The position numbers and the translations under genes were made by a program. From contig NC_091111.1 of assembly GCF_024713975.1 (NCBI RefSeq), positions 10,737,001 to 10,801,000 on the forward strand: 64,000 nucleotides of DNA, read 5' to 3'. A model generated the notes under the pieces. That model searched no databases. It was given only the letters and a program-made list of their open reading frames with translations, and was not told where the DNA came from. Position 1 is the first letter of the stretch; each line of letters begins with the position of its first letter. The stretch is from Paralichthys olivaceus. Lineage: Eukaryota; Chordata; Actinopteri; Pleuronectiformes; Paralichthyidae. Positions 1 through 14,200 of this stretch are shown piece after piece.

Positions 1-3000
1 ACTATTGGCTTTCCATTGGCTACATTAGCAGGGACAGATAGAACTGGAGTGTCTTGAAGGAGGCGTCCTGTTGAATGTCTTCCCACCCTCTCCTTTTCTC
101 TGGGACCCTCTGCGGGCCCTCCCTGTGTTCCCTGCCCAGCCCCCGCCAGGGGAGAGAGCAGAACAGGAAGGGCCCGATAGCCAGCCAGACCTCTCCTCTG
201 CCGAAGGAGCCTTATCTCAGACCTGCACACAGTGCACTGAGCGCATCCTTTTCCTGGGGTTCTGGGTCTGGGAGGGCGAGGAGGAGGAGGAGTAGACACG
301 GCTGGATATAGGTGTGTTCTCCAACCCTCCACTCGTCAACCCCACTGTCTTTTTCCACTCATTCTCCTCTTGTTCCAGCAATTATGTAAACAGATTTTTA
401 GTAAGTTTTTTTTGAGATGTAGATGGGAGTTTCAAATTCTTTAAAAGTGCATCAACAACTAAGCTGTGTAAATACGATACAGGTGTGTCATTACAATGTT
501 TGCACAGAAGAAACGGCACAAGAAGAGAAGAAGACGTGACTGATTGATCTACTCATATTTTGTTTATGTCTGAATACCCAAAGCAACTAACTACCTCAAA
601 TAACAACTTCAAATCAAATACTTTTGATGGTACACTGATTTGTAATAGGTAGTAAAGTGTCTGTTTTATTCCCAGTCTTTTCTTGCACTGTTACTTTAGT
701 GAGTATGAATGATCAACCATAATAAGTGCATAACTTAACAAGTAAAGTCAAACTGTACGTCAGTTAAAAATATTTAGAGTAGTTAAAAAAGAGCATTTAT
801 CTCTAACATTAGGAGAGGAAACGTTAATATTCACCACACAGTTTGGCACGTTTGATACAGAGACAACACTTCCATCATTCGGTCGTATTACAGCTTAGTG
901 GGTGGGACAAAGTAGTCAACGTTCTGATCAAGCAATTGCTTTGCTTTCCTAAATGAAAACTGCTTAACCTCCTGTACTCAGAGCCCTGTGTTTATTCTGC
1001 AGGAGGTTAAAGTCAGTATTACTTTCCAAACTCTTAAACCATTTTCTTATGTAAATATTGTGTTATGAAGCTTATAATGCTAATTTCTTCCGACTCTTAT
1101 CTACTGCATTCAACATGCAATGGCTTGTAGTCAGTTAACGCCAACAGTAATAGTGACTGATAATAACAGGCTGCAGAAAACAAAACACACACACAAACAC
1201 ACCCACACCTCTTTGGAAATCAAGAAACAAGATCTGAAGCATTACTGCTGAGTTGTTTCTTAGTGACACGTTGCCCTCGGCACTTGCCAAACAAAACTCT
1301 CCAGGGTTGCGAGTAATACTGACTGGATCTGTAGCTTTCTATCCACACTGCATGTGTGTGACCAGCCTGTGCTCAGCACAGCACTTTACCTCTGCCGGAT
1401 CAGAGTCTAATGGAGATCCCCAGGCAGTGAGGATGAGCCACATACCAAGTTCCAGCCACTTTCCCCAAATGAAGAAGATGTTTCTCTCTCAGTCACTTTC
1501 CTCTCATTCACCCTCTGCCTCTCCTGAGAGTAATTTCACAGGCAGCTCTAAAGTGGCCCCCGGCCATCTTCCCAAATCCCAGTTACATGTTGTTTGGCGC
1601 GGTCAGCTCTAAGCCCCATCGCCACTTTCCCTAGCAGAGTGGATGCCATTGTGCCGTAACAGGGAGTATAGATTTTCTCTGGGAAGTTGGAGAGTTTTGT
1701 TTAATGGCACCGCACCTGAAGGGCCTCGTCCCCCTTGTTAGAAGTTGAGGTACTTTCTAAAGAAAACTTAGTTGTGTCCTTCATAACAGTGTGAGGCTTC
1801 TGAATCTATCTGCTTTATATATGTTATCATGTCATGTAATCAGTCAAATCAGTTCAAGTCTTTTTCTTTATATTTCTTGTGTAAATTAAAGCTCAAAGAA
1901 AGATAATTTATGCCTTTTATATTGCAGAACAACCTTTTTTTTAAAGATCATATTAATCAATATATTATCCAGCAAAAACAATGGTTAATTTCCTTATGGA
2001 AATGTATTGACTTCTAGTGGGTTAAGACAAATGGCTTCTATGAAACAAGGTTTCAGGGATGTCCCTGGCGACTTCTTTTTATAAGAATTTTTTTTATCAG
2101 ACAAAATCCAATGAAGTGTCCTGAAAGCCCTGGTGGAGGCATAAAGCAAAAATCTCTATTTAAGTCTGTTTGTGTCCCACAAGACATGTTCAGATCTACA
2201 TCTACAGATCCACATTGTTTTCCCCATCCATCAGTCAGCTTGTCAATCTCAATCAGCGCTGAGGGTCAAAGTAGTGTAATCTGCTATGTAAAAGTTCAAA
2301 GGCCAAACCACCGGGTGACTTCGACACGACAGCATTTTTCAATTTATCTCTCTCAATTGTATAGTTTGAAAAATGCCATCCACTTGGTCATCTTGGTAAT
2401 ACACAGAGCAGCCGCATTGTTTAGTGCGATTCTCAGGAGGAGCCTCTGTATTCTTCTGGACGAATCATTATGCATTGAGTAGGCCATTAGGAAAATGAAG
2501 ACGAATGGGTCGCAGGGGCGACGTGACAAATTGTTCCTGCTGTAGAGTTAAAATCTGGATCATGTTCTGCTTCATAGTTGTAAAGTTGGTCTTGTTAAAT
2601 GTGGAGCCTAAAGGTCGGAGAGATGATTTGGGCAACAGACAACTCACGTCCCCAGGTTGGACACATTTTAACCAAAGGACTGAGCAGAGCCTTTTTCTCT
2701 TTTCAACCTTTACTGTCAGCGTAGCGATCGCCTCCAGACTGTAGAGCTTCCACTTTTAAAACAGCATAGACTATTTTCTCCAAAACAAAGGTGAAAAAGT
2801 GACATTGCACAATCAAGTCACGTTATCTGGGGAGAGATCTCATGATGACACATGCTTTCAGACATGCACTGAAGTCAGAATATTTTCCTGCAATTATCCA
2901 GAGAGGCTGTACATGAGAACGCGAATGTCCAAATCAGTTTTTCCTGCCAGCCACCTAGTAGAAATGGCCAGGGGAATGTCCGACTGAGCCAATTTGAGAA

Positions 3001-3932
3001 TGGGGCAGGAAAATATCCAGATTATTCACAGCAAGCCAGAGGTTGTGTTGATGTTTCTAACACATGACGGAGGCAAAACCTGAAAATGAAAAAATAAAAA
3101 ATCAAGATTCAATATGTAAACAAGGTGTCGCTCAGGTAGAAGATTAGGAAAGACGTCGAGATTGAAGAGCTTTTGATTATAAGAGCTGACGCCGGTGTCA
3201 AATGTGCGATTTCCGCAGCAGGATTTATATGTTCATGCATGCTCTACCCAGACGCCACCCTTCGCCTATAAAATATAGTGTATATAAAACTGCCAACACT
3301 GTAAAATAGAATTATTAAAAAAGAAACTGCAAAATAAACATTGAAAGAAAATAAACTTAAAAACTCCTATTTGATATTTATTGTAGAAATGTTGGGAGTG
3401 ACTAGTCTGTTTGTGTTTAACAACCAGGTTGCAGATTTTGTGTACAGACTGTGTTAATGGAGAATATTTTATAGGATTCAGTAATTTGCTGATTCCGATC
3501 TACGTAAGAGTGAGTGAAGCTGAAAACTGGCTCGTACCTGTTTTTTCATACTCCATAACAGACAAATATATATATTTTCATTCAGATGGGAAAGTCTCAG
3601 CTGTAGCTTTCTTTACTATTGAGGAGCAGTTACAGACGGACGCCACTTAAGATATTAATGTGCGAGGACACAGCTGCATGTGTAGGACTCTTCAGCGCTG
3701 CAAGAATAAGATGAGAAATGTCTTTGATGCTTATTTTAAGTCGATCCTTTTAACACCCTTTGTTACAGTAACATCCTTTTTCTCTTTTCACTCACTGGTT
3801 TGTCTTTTTTGTGTTGATTGACGATCACTTAAGCTTCTGGGCGAACCATTGTGTGCTGTCTATTTCTGTGTAGATTCTCTAGATGCTGCATTAAATCCTA
3901 ACTCTGTATTGTCATCTGTGTCTTTGGTGTAG
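1..3932 (+). other. pinx1: pinx1 intron (5' part outside the window)
   Basis: This stretch precedes the acceptor of the last pinx1 coding exon, an AG at 3931-3932. I looked in it for the conserved G-patch and middle exons of PINX1 and found none, so it reads as part of one long intron. The open frames present are short and have no recognisable motifs or coding-like codon use. The sequence is AT-rich apart from a GC-richer patch at about 80-300. A separate small gene here cannot be excluded from sequence alone. Confidence 0.6.
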
Positions 3933-4631
3933 GAGAGCAACAGCAGTGATTCTCAGGGAGAGACGGAGGAGAAGGTGACTCCTGCTGCTACCGAACTGGA
4001 TACGGAGTCCATCGCCAACACTGTGACCAGCACTCTCACTATGCAGGAGTACTTTGCGCAGCGAATGGCTCAGCTGAAGAAGGCTCGGGGACAGGACCCA
4101 AGTGCAACATCCAGGGCGGACGCAGAGACCAGCGAGACGTCAACTCCATCCGAGGAACCCATCCACAGTACTAACAATGATACGGAGGAGCCTAGGAAGA
4201 AAAAGAAGAAGAAAAAGAAAAAGGCTATGAATGAGTTGGAAGTGGTAGAAGACAATTGTAGTTCTCCCATTGTAGTGGAAGAGGACGAGAACCAAGAGCA
4301 GGAACGTTTAAAGAAAAAGACGAAGAAAAAGAGGAAAATGGCAGAAAACAAAGAAACTACAGATGAGAACTGCAGCTCCACCTCTGGTGTGGAGCAGAAC
4401 TTTGAGGAGCAGAACTGTGAGGAGCGGCCTCCCTCCAAAAAGAAAAAGCTTAAAAAGCACAAAAAGGAAACCGAGCTATTAAACGGCCACGAGCCATCTG
4501 AGGATCAAACTGTAAAATCAGAGGTTGTTCCAAAAAAGAAAAACAGAGAGGAGGAGGAGGGCGATGTTGTAGTGGTAGAGGAGAAGAAACCCAAAAAAAA
4601 CAAGAAAAAGAAGAAGAAACGCCAAGAATAG
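3933..4631 (+). CDS. pinx1: PIN2/TERF1-interacting telomerase inhibitor 1, last coding exon (C-terminal 232 residues)
   Basis: This is the terminal exon of pinx1. The AG acceptor ends at 3932, the exon enters in phase 0 and the TAG stop is at 4629-4631. The conserved block TMQEYFAQRMAQLKKARG lies at about 4039-4092 and corresponds to the family's (T/F)xIQEYFAKRMAALK segment. The rest is low-complexity, with Lys runs (about 4195-4225, 4310-4335, 4435-4470 and 4590-4622) separated by acidic Glu/Asp stretches. This matches the basic C-terminal tail of PINX1. In other vertebrates the protein is nucleolar, carries an N-terminal G-patch (outside this window), binds TERF1 and TERT, and has a role in rRNA maturation. 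The Lys clusters would serve as nucleolar-localisation signals (inference). Having sox7 next, on the same strand, matches the human PINX1-SOX7 neighbourhood. An open frame from GTG 3975 is not a real start. Confidence 0.85.
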   Translation, partial: ESNSSDSQGETEEKVTPAATELDTESIANTVTSTLTMQEYFAQRMAQLKKARGQDPSATSRADAETSETSTPSEEPIHSTNNDTEEPRKKKKKKKKKAMNELEVVEDNCSSPIVVEEDENQEQERLKKKTKKKRKMAENKETTDENCSSTSGVEQNFEEQNCEERPPSKKKKLKKHKKETELLNGHEPSEDQTVKSEVVPKKKNREEEEGDVVVVEEKKPKKNKKKKKKRQE

Positions 4632-5185
4632 GTGGAGTCAGGGGTATGGATTAGTAGTCTCCAAACTCATACTTATGGAAATGTCTTATGATCTAATCGA
4701 AACTAAAAACTTGTTTAATTTAAACCAACATGAAGAAAAAAGGTTTGATATTTGATCCCAATACCCAGTAAAGCCACTAAGTTGTACTGGTGGACACACC
4801 ATGGCAGTGCCTTTCTCATCTGTCACAGAAAACAAGCCTCTAAAATGTTGAACTATCCCTTAAATTTTCAACAAGCCTATTTCTGTAATGTAATGTCTAA
4901 ACTATATTAATAGAGAGACTGACAGATATTTAACAGTCTTTAAAACTAGAATGGCACCCGGTAGAACCTCTGTCAAGGCCGAACAATCTTAAAGTTAAGA
5001 AAATTCCGGATCAGCCCTTTAATCCAAATTCACACCAAAATTGAATTGGTTACTTTCAGGTGCAGGTCCCAACCCTCCACCAAGTTTTGTAGAAATTGGT
5101 CTAGTAGATTTTACATAATCCCGCAGACAATTTTATAAAAATCTGTGATACGTCATCTGAATAAACTAAAATTTCTAATATTCTA
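4632..5185 (+). other. pinx1: pinx1 3' UTR with poly(A) signal
   Basis: This follows the pinx1 stop codon. A canonical AATAAA lies at 5160-5165, so cleavage is expected around 5175-5190. The UTR end point is inferred from that signal only. The distal part contains a decayed interspersed-repeat fragment, listed separately. Confidence 0.55.
5030..5140. repeat. Fragment of a teleost interspersed repeat within the pinx1 3' UTR
   Basis: The text around CACCAAGTTTTGTAGAAATTGG, continuing into a 'taatcccgcagaca' end, reads as the antisense of a repeat I recall as abundant in teleost genomes (sense form: oligo-ACA, then 'ccaatttc', then 'aaacttggtgg'). Related pieces occur at 24062-24150, 27550-27900 and 50505-50645. 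The family assignment is from memory. Edges are approximate. Confidence 0.45.
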
Positions 5186-7940
5186 CCAACTGTTCTTCCA
5201 TCTTTCTTTTCTTTTTTTGCCAGCATGTTTTTATGTCTTTGTCAATTTCTTGAATCAAGAGATATCTCTTCATATTGTTAAAGCAACACAGTGAGTTTTC
5301 AGCTTTGGTAAAAACTGAAGCAGAAGCACATTGAAATGAATATTTGATGTTATGTTATGAACAGATATAATGTGATGGTGCTTTGCCCTCTCATCAGATT
5401 CATGAACTGTAGGCAAATCCACTTTTAAATAAATCCAAATGATTGTAAATGTTTGATTTTTTCTCCCCCTCTACATGTAGATGTTCAAAGAATATGTAGA
5501 AGAAAAATACTTGAGCTGAGCAGGTGTAAATGTAATCTATACAAATTCCAAGTAGGCCCACATACTGTATATCAATGTATCCGGCTTTCACAACAATCAC
5601 CATTTCAACTTCAGTGTGGTTGAGGTTATGAAATGTTTGACTTGACAAACTCTAACAACCAGTCATGTTCAGCAGCGACAGTGGCTGGTGTGAGTCAAAA
5701 GGAAACTATAGCCATCCAGTCTTGCACATTTGAAACAGCACAACATTCCTCTTTGCTATTTGGGGTTTTCTCAGTGACAATAACATGGGGGGATTAGACC
5801 GGTTCATTCGTCATCGTGTGACGACAATGGAATCTGACTGTCACTGTATGCATCTCACGTGTGAAGCTGGTTTTCCGTCTTGGTATACACTATAGTCAGC
5901 CGGAGATAACTAACCATCAAATAATCGCTGGACTCATTAGTCCATGCTTTGTTTTTATTTATCCTATATTTTAATGGGAAGGTCCTATGGATATACAATA
6001 TCTCTTTTACAATCAAGTGAAAGAGTTTCAAATATAACAAGCAGGGACAAATAACCCACAAAACACTAATACACAGCAAACCTTTAAAACAACAACCGTG
6101 CATAGAAACAAAGGAATCTGTAGCTAAAATAAATTATGAAATGAAAAGCACATGTCAAACCCACTGAAACTGTTCTATGAAAACTGATATTTAAAGATTT
6201 TAAACTTGCCAAGAAAGAGTAAAGATTTTTAGTTAATTTTAAGTTTCTGTATTTATGACTGTGAGAATATTCTCCGATGATCATGTATTGGTACGAAGTG
6301 ACTACAGAATAGATAAATATTGTGTTGCCCAGTAAAGGTTTTGCAACAGTTGGGGGGGTTCTTCTTAGAAGCAGTGATGTGCTTTGAACCATTTCATGTA
6401 AAAGACAGTGACGTTGCCGGTAACAAACCATAAGATCAACACAATGAACGAAAGCATCCACATTGTTTTCAACGGAGATTGAGAAGAAAAAGATGTAGAC
6501 GATGGATTAGATATTTCTAATGAACATATATTTACTGCAGTTAAATGGCTTGAGAATCTCCACCTTTATATTTTGCTAAAATAAAGTGCATTGATCAATC
6601 AATCCTTTTAAAATCACAACTACCACTGCCATTTACTGACTCACTTTTATTTTGAAAACTATGTCGACAGAATAAAGTTATCCTAAAAAAAGGAACGTTT
6701 TTCTAAATGCTTGTGAAATTTCTCTTCATACAGCATGCAGATGAAGATCACCCTCCTCTTCAAAACTCCAGTAGCCACATGTCTTCTAGACTGAAAAGCT
6801 GAATAACAGCAGGCAGATACAACTCACACCCACACAGTGATTAACACATACAGGCACTAGTCACTTCAGAACCCCCCAACACTGAGCTGCAATGTGTTTG
6901 ACTCCAAATTGTAAATACCATGTGAAACTCACACATATTTTCAGTCTGCTGTCTGACTGACTTTTCTGCTCACTCCTCTTGTTATGCTGACTTTCACTGA
7001 CGGCTCATCGCCCGATGGCCCACGTCAGACCCAGCAAGAGGAAGTGCAGCCCTATATATCACTGATGTGGCTGCTCCACGCACAATCTGTGGCTTCAGGT
7101 GCCGTATCCTCTTCCTGTGGGGGGGCAAGTCTCACACAAAGCTGGAGCTGACACTTCAGTTTGATGGGTGCTGGAGGCACAAGTGACCAAAGATGTGTAT
7201 TACAGCCCAGATGCATGATGGTGGTGGAATAAGTGGGAAAAGTGATTAGAAGCAAGGGTTGGAGCATGTGTGTGTGCAAAAGAGAGAAAGAGACTGAGTG
7301 TGTGTGAGCTACTTCATGGCTACAGCCCAAGAGTATCCTGTCAACAGGAACTCCTGGGTTTGATATGGCCACAGAAGGAAACTGATTTGTTTGTAGTGAG
7401 TGTTCAGTTTTATCTCTTCTCTCACCGGAGCTGTGTTCCAGAAATTGATCTGCACCCAAACTGTTAAATACAGAAGCCATTTTGGTTCTCTGACGTGTTT
7501 TTTCATTGAATGAAAGAAAGAGTTGAGGCTTAAAATGCCTGAAAAAAGTGTTTTAACAGGAATGGGAGTGTTATTGCTTGTTTGTGGAGACCATGACACA
7601 CTTGTGAGTGAGAACCTGGAAATGTGCAGTCACTGAGTGCACTGCAGAACAGGTTGGATAAGTTGTCAGATGAAGTTTCCTGTTGACAAGGAGACTGAAA
7701 TTAAGTTGCAGATTTCCTCTGTGTCACCACAAGAGCTTAACTTTATTTAGCAAAAGATTTCTATGTTTTCTTGTTTGACAAACTTTGATTCAATTATGTT
7801 TAATGTTTTTAATAAAAAGTAATTGATGTTTGACAGCTCTAAAAGAATCATGAACTGCTCTGGATTATGATGTTTGGTTGTAGTTGATCTGAGAGTGTTG
7901 CTTTGTTGTGGGGTCAGTTTTAGTAGTTAGTGTTGAAATT
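5186..7940. other. pinx1-sox7 intergenic region
   Basis: No coding exon can be supported on either strand. The longest open frames (minus strand 6084-6461 and 7052-7480) have no recognisable motifs and lie in AT-rich text with no splice context. The region could hold sox7 enhancers, but nothing specific can be claimed. Confidence 0.5.
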
Positions 7941-7944
7941 TCTC

Positions 7945-7998
7945 TCCCTCCCCTCTCTCTCTCTCTCTCTCTCCTCTCTCTCTCCTCTCTTCTCTTTC
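7945..7998 (+). repeat. CT-rich polypyrimidine tract upstream of sox7
   Basis: A run of (CT)n with interspersed CC spans about 54 bp and ends about 70 bp upstream of the sox7 TATA box. On the other strand it reads as (GA)n, the kind of tract bound by GAGA-type factors and able to form triplex DNA. It may simply be a promoter-proximal microsatellite. Confidence 0.7.
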
Positions 7999-8069
7999 AC
8001 GGGGCTCAACTTGCAATCAAGGAGGAGCTGAGAGTCCTCCGGGGTTTCTCCTGGAACCTGCTCCTCAAA

Positions 8070-8075
8070 TATAAA
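8070..8075 (+). promoter_or_regulatory. sox7: sox7 TATA box
   Basis: TATAAA sits in the context CAAATATAAAGCG, in a GC-richer stretch about 265 bp upstream of the sox7 ATG. Transcription would be expected to start around 8100. I see no ATG between there and the start codon at 8339, so the annotated start is the first one available. Confidence 0.6.
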
Positions 8076-8242
8076 GCGCTCCCCCCGCATCCACCAGGAA
8101 CGACTGAAGCATTACGCACAAGGAGGAGCCGCTGCCTGAGCCCGTCTCTGCTGCAACCTGCACAAAAACCCATCTGACTGCAGCCTGTAGCTCCAGTGAG
8201 TCAAACACCGCTGGATTTTATTTTAAAAAGCTGTGTGAGTAG

Positions 8243-10444
<2,202 letters not shown>

Positions 10445-11205
10445 GCTTAGTTACAGCACCCATCATACTTGTGACTGATCAGACACTACAGGGTTTGAAA
10501 TGGGTGAGAACATTTGGGATAATGTTGCACTTGGGTGCTGATAAAGATTTCTTGAGCTCATACAAGTCATTTCGTTATTAGCATCTATGGGCAACTTCAT
10601 TCCACCATGATTAAAACCGGAACTGATTACTGAGCAATATGATTGTCCAGAGCCGAGGAAAGAACAAAGAGCAATCGGAGGAATATGAAGAAGGGGAGAT
10701 GGACACCTCAGGGATGCAGACACAAAAACTATCGTATGCCACCTCCTGTTGTCGAGAAATTTCGAAACCAGAAGAACAATCGTAAAAAAAAAAAGACTTG
10801 TTGTCCACTTGTAAATGTCACCAGTTACTGTTGCCGCCTGGACGTGTACAGATGCTCCTTTGAAGCTAATTTAAGTCCTTCGATGTTTCGCTTAAACGCT
10901 AACTGTAATGCTATTATCAACGTTTTCCATTCGAATGTTTGTATTCTATGTTCTCGCTCTCATTAGTTTGGGAGTCTTACCTCAGTAGTTGTAATTGAAT
11001 GAGGTTTTAGTTGGACATTTCTTATGCAATTTAACAAGATGGTGTATAATGAAGAAAAAAAAGGCGTTTATACTTCTTCTCAAGTACTTAATAATATATA
11101 ATCATAACCTCTATGATGAAAAATAATAATGGTAACTATAACTGTATGCTGATTTAGGTTTGTGAAAGACAATAATTTAAAATAAAGGTCAATTTTTATA
11201 TTATT
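10445..11205 (+). other. sox7: sox7 3' UTR with poly(A) signal
   Basis: This is AT-rich sequence after the TAA stop, with AATAAA at 11181-11186 followed by T-rich text. Short open frames on both strands inside it lack motifs. The end position is inferred from the poly(A) signal. Confidence 0.55.
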
Positions 11206-14200
11206 GCAGGTCTGCTTGGATAATGTTCCCACAGACAAAACAACACTACAAATCATTTTTTTGTTTCACTATTTTACCCGAATATTGATGATAACTGATA
11301 AACTTAAAAGTCATTGTGCAGGAGCAGATACTTAATTGATACAATCACATTCCTTAATAAAAAACAATAAAAGAAAGTAGGACTCCTGCTTAGTAGTTTT
11401 TGAAAAGTGGCATGTGCTACTTGTCCGTCTTTGAATCCAGTGTCACACCACGTATTCTTCTATTTCGGGCTCTGTCTAGTATTTGACACCCACTCCCCTG
11501 CTCGCTTTTTTCCACCCTCCATCACATCATCCTTCTCCATCCGTCTCCTCTCGCTTTCATTTCATCCCGGTTCAGAGGATTAGTGTAAAACAGGGACAGC
11601 CGCCGCCGCCACTGCCGCCTCCGTCTCCACCGTCCTTTGTTTTCCAGAGTCTTATTCTGGGTGCCATTCTTAGGAGTCCTGGAACCCCCCCTCCCGTTTA
11701 TACCCCCACCCCTTCATCCCATGTTATATCTTGCTGATGCAGACCTTTCGTAATCTGTGCGAAATAAATAAATAAAATAAATCCTGGGCCTTCGTTGACT
11801 GTTTTACATGCTCCTCATTTTCTCTCCTTTTTTTTCTCCCCCCACGACTCTCCTTCTCCACTCCTCCCCTTCTCACCCGCTCTCTTCTCTTGAATTTTTC
11901 TTTTTTGATAAAAGGAATTCGGGGGGCTTTTGACAAATCCTGGAGTCTGGCTGGTCTTCCTGCATTTTTTGGGAACGGTTGAGTCGTGCTTCTTGTAAAA
12001 AGGATGTGGCAGAGGAGCGGTGTTTCCTGGCTGATAAGGAAAAAGCCTCTCTCCGTCAGGATGTTTGGGCCCTGGCTGGGCCCTGCATTAAAGAGCCAAA
12101 GTGAGGGAAGGGAACCCGCTGTTCAGTGAACGGGAGGAAACACGGGCTGTGCTGATTAGCATCTTACTTACTGTCTTTACTAACCCACCAGGGAAGAATT
12201 TTTCAACCTGGCCTGCTGTATCTTGACTACAAAAATCACAAAAATCCACAGTAATTAACATAAAATACGTTTCTTTCTCTGAAAACAGCGCTTGTGAACA
12301 AATGTACACAAAAATGACCTTTCTGTGGTTTCATATCAAAGCATGATCATGCTGCTTTGAAGCCCCTTTCGACACTGATTGTGATTAAACTGAACAGAAT
12401 GACAACATCTATCATGTACCAATGTTAGCAGCAGGCTGCATATTGGGCTTCTGTCTTTGGGGTTATATCATTACCCTTTGTGCCTGCAGGGGTTCGAAAC
12501 TCTGCGGAGGGTCCATTTGAGCGCGACCATATTTTGGATGAGGGAGTCGAACGGGTGGTGCCCCAGGCATTCGAAGGGTGAGCAAGTGCTCTGCAGTGCA
12601 GCATCAGCCCGAGAGATGTCGGGGGTCAGGTTAGGGCGCTGCTGCAGACTCCCTTGGTAAAGACGCTCTACGATGTCTCAACAATTACGTCCACCTCCTC
12701 AGGGTAGGACATGGTAACTGTGACAAGGACGGACGTTAGACGGCAAAACAAGAACCTCATGTCGGGCACGGGTTGAGGTGCTATACCTGAACATAAAGAG
12801 CTGAAAAGGCCAACGTCATATCACATAATTCCTATTTGATCTTATATTTTACAGTACTTTTCATCCACACAACTCAGAAAATCATTAAGGTCACTATGGA
12901 GATTGAGACAAGGACAAAATATTTCGACCAGACAAAACGCAATGAAGCAGTATAAATTATAATTTCACAAATATAAGATATATTTAACAGTGGTAATAGT
13001 AGCTATAATATATATACGCAGCAGGTTCCATTAAAAGAGTACTAACTAATGACTCGTACATTAATTAATAATACTTGTCTTTGGTAATAGCATCAAAATT
13101 CTTTATCTGAAATGCTCAAATGAGCTCCACAGAGTTTTGCTGATCCTCTGACTTTTTCCTTTTTGGGAAGTGAGGGCAAAACACTCATGTCAGCCTCAAT
13201 CCTTTCCTCCCTAGAAGTTGACTCATTGTCATCTTAACCTCAGACTCTACTAATGAAAACCAAAGACTGCAGCCGTTGCTTCACTTTTCCCTGCAATAAA
13301 TCAAGAAGAAAAGAAAGAGAAAATAATGTGTCAACAAGCAGCGCTGTGACATTATTTTGCACATAAACTTAACATTTTACACACATGGGCATTTGCAGGA
13401 ATTCCATGTGAAGGGAGCACATATTCTCTTCAATTTAATGAATTGAGTCTTTTACATGCTTGCAGGATCCAAAGATTTCCAATATTTGCGTATGTAAGGA
13501 TATTGGCTGAACAAACAAAAGAGCCACCTCTTGTTATTTCTCTCTGATTGCTGGCTGGCGCAGTTCCAGTCTCAGGTCAAGCCTGTGGAATGAGTCTGTC
13601 AGGTAGTCTGTTATGTTTCCTATTTCCTCCCCTGCAGTCATGTCACTTCCCTCGGCAAACAAACAAGTCGGCGGTCTAACGCAACACCAACTGTCAAAGT
13701 AGCGGCGTACGGCTCGGTCTGTGTGGACGGGGGCCCGGAACTTGCACAGCTGTGTAAAGTATTATCCATCTGCCTGGACTGAGGTGAGCAGTGATCACTT
13801 TAAATATCGTGTCGTCCGGAGGCACGGAGGAGGCCGACTGTCTGGTTGGTCCCGTATGCTATTGTGTAGCTGGCGAGGGAGCGTCCAATCACGTCATATA
13901 ACTGGTTGACCATTCGGGCTACATGACGTTCTTTGCGTATTAACTGTGGGTCAAAAGGAAGTGGCTGATTTGAACTACGTGACTAAGGCCTATCAGTGCA
14001 TATGATAGAGATGCCCTTTAAACCTGCAAACTATAGATATGCTATGGTGTGTGTGACTGAGCTGCTGCATTATGAAGACACTATATTGAAGCTGCATTCA
14101 TATCATAAATAACTATTTGCACCTGAATGCAGCAACGTGACTCTAATTATACCTTTTCCTGTGAAGCCCGGCAAACAGAAAACAACAAACCCATTACAAC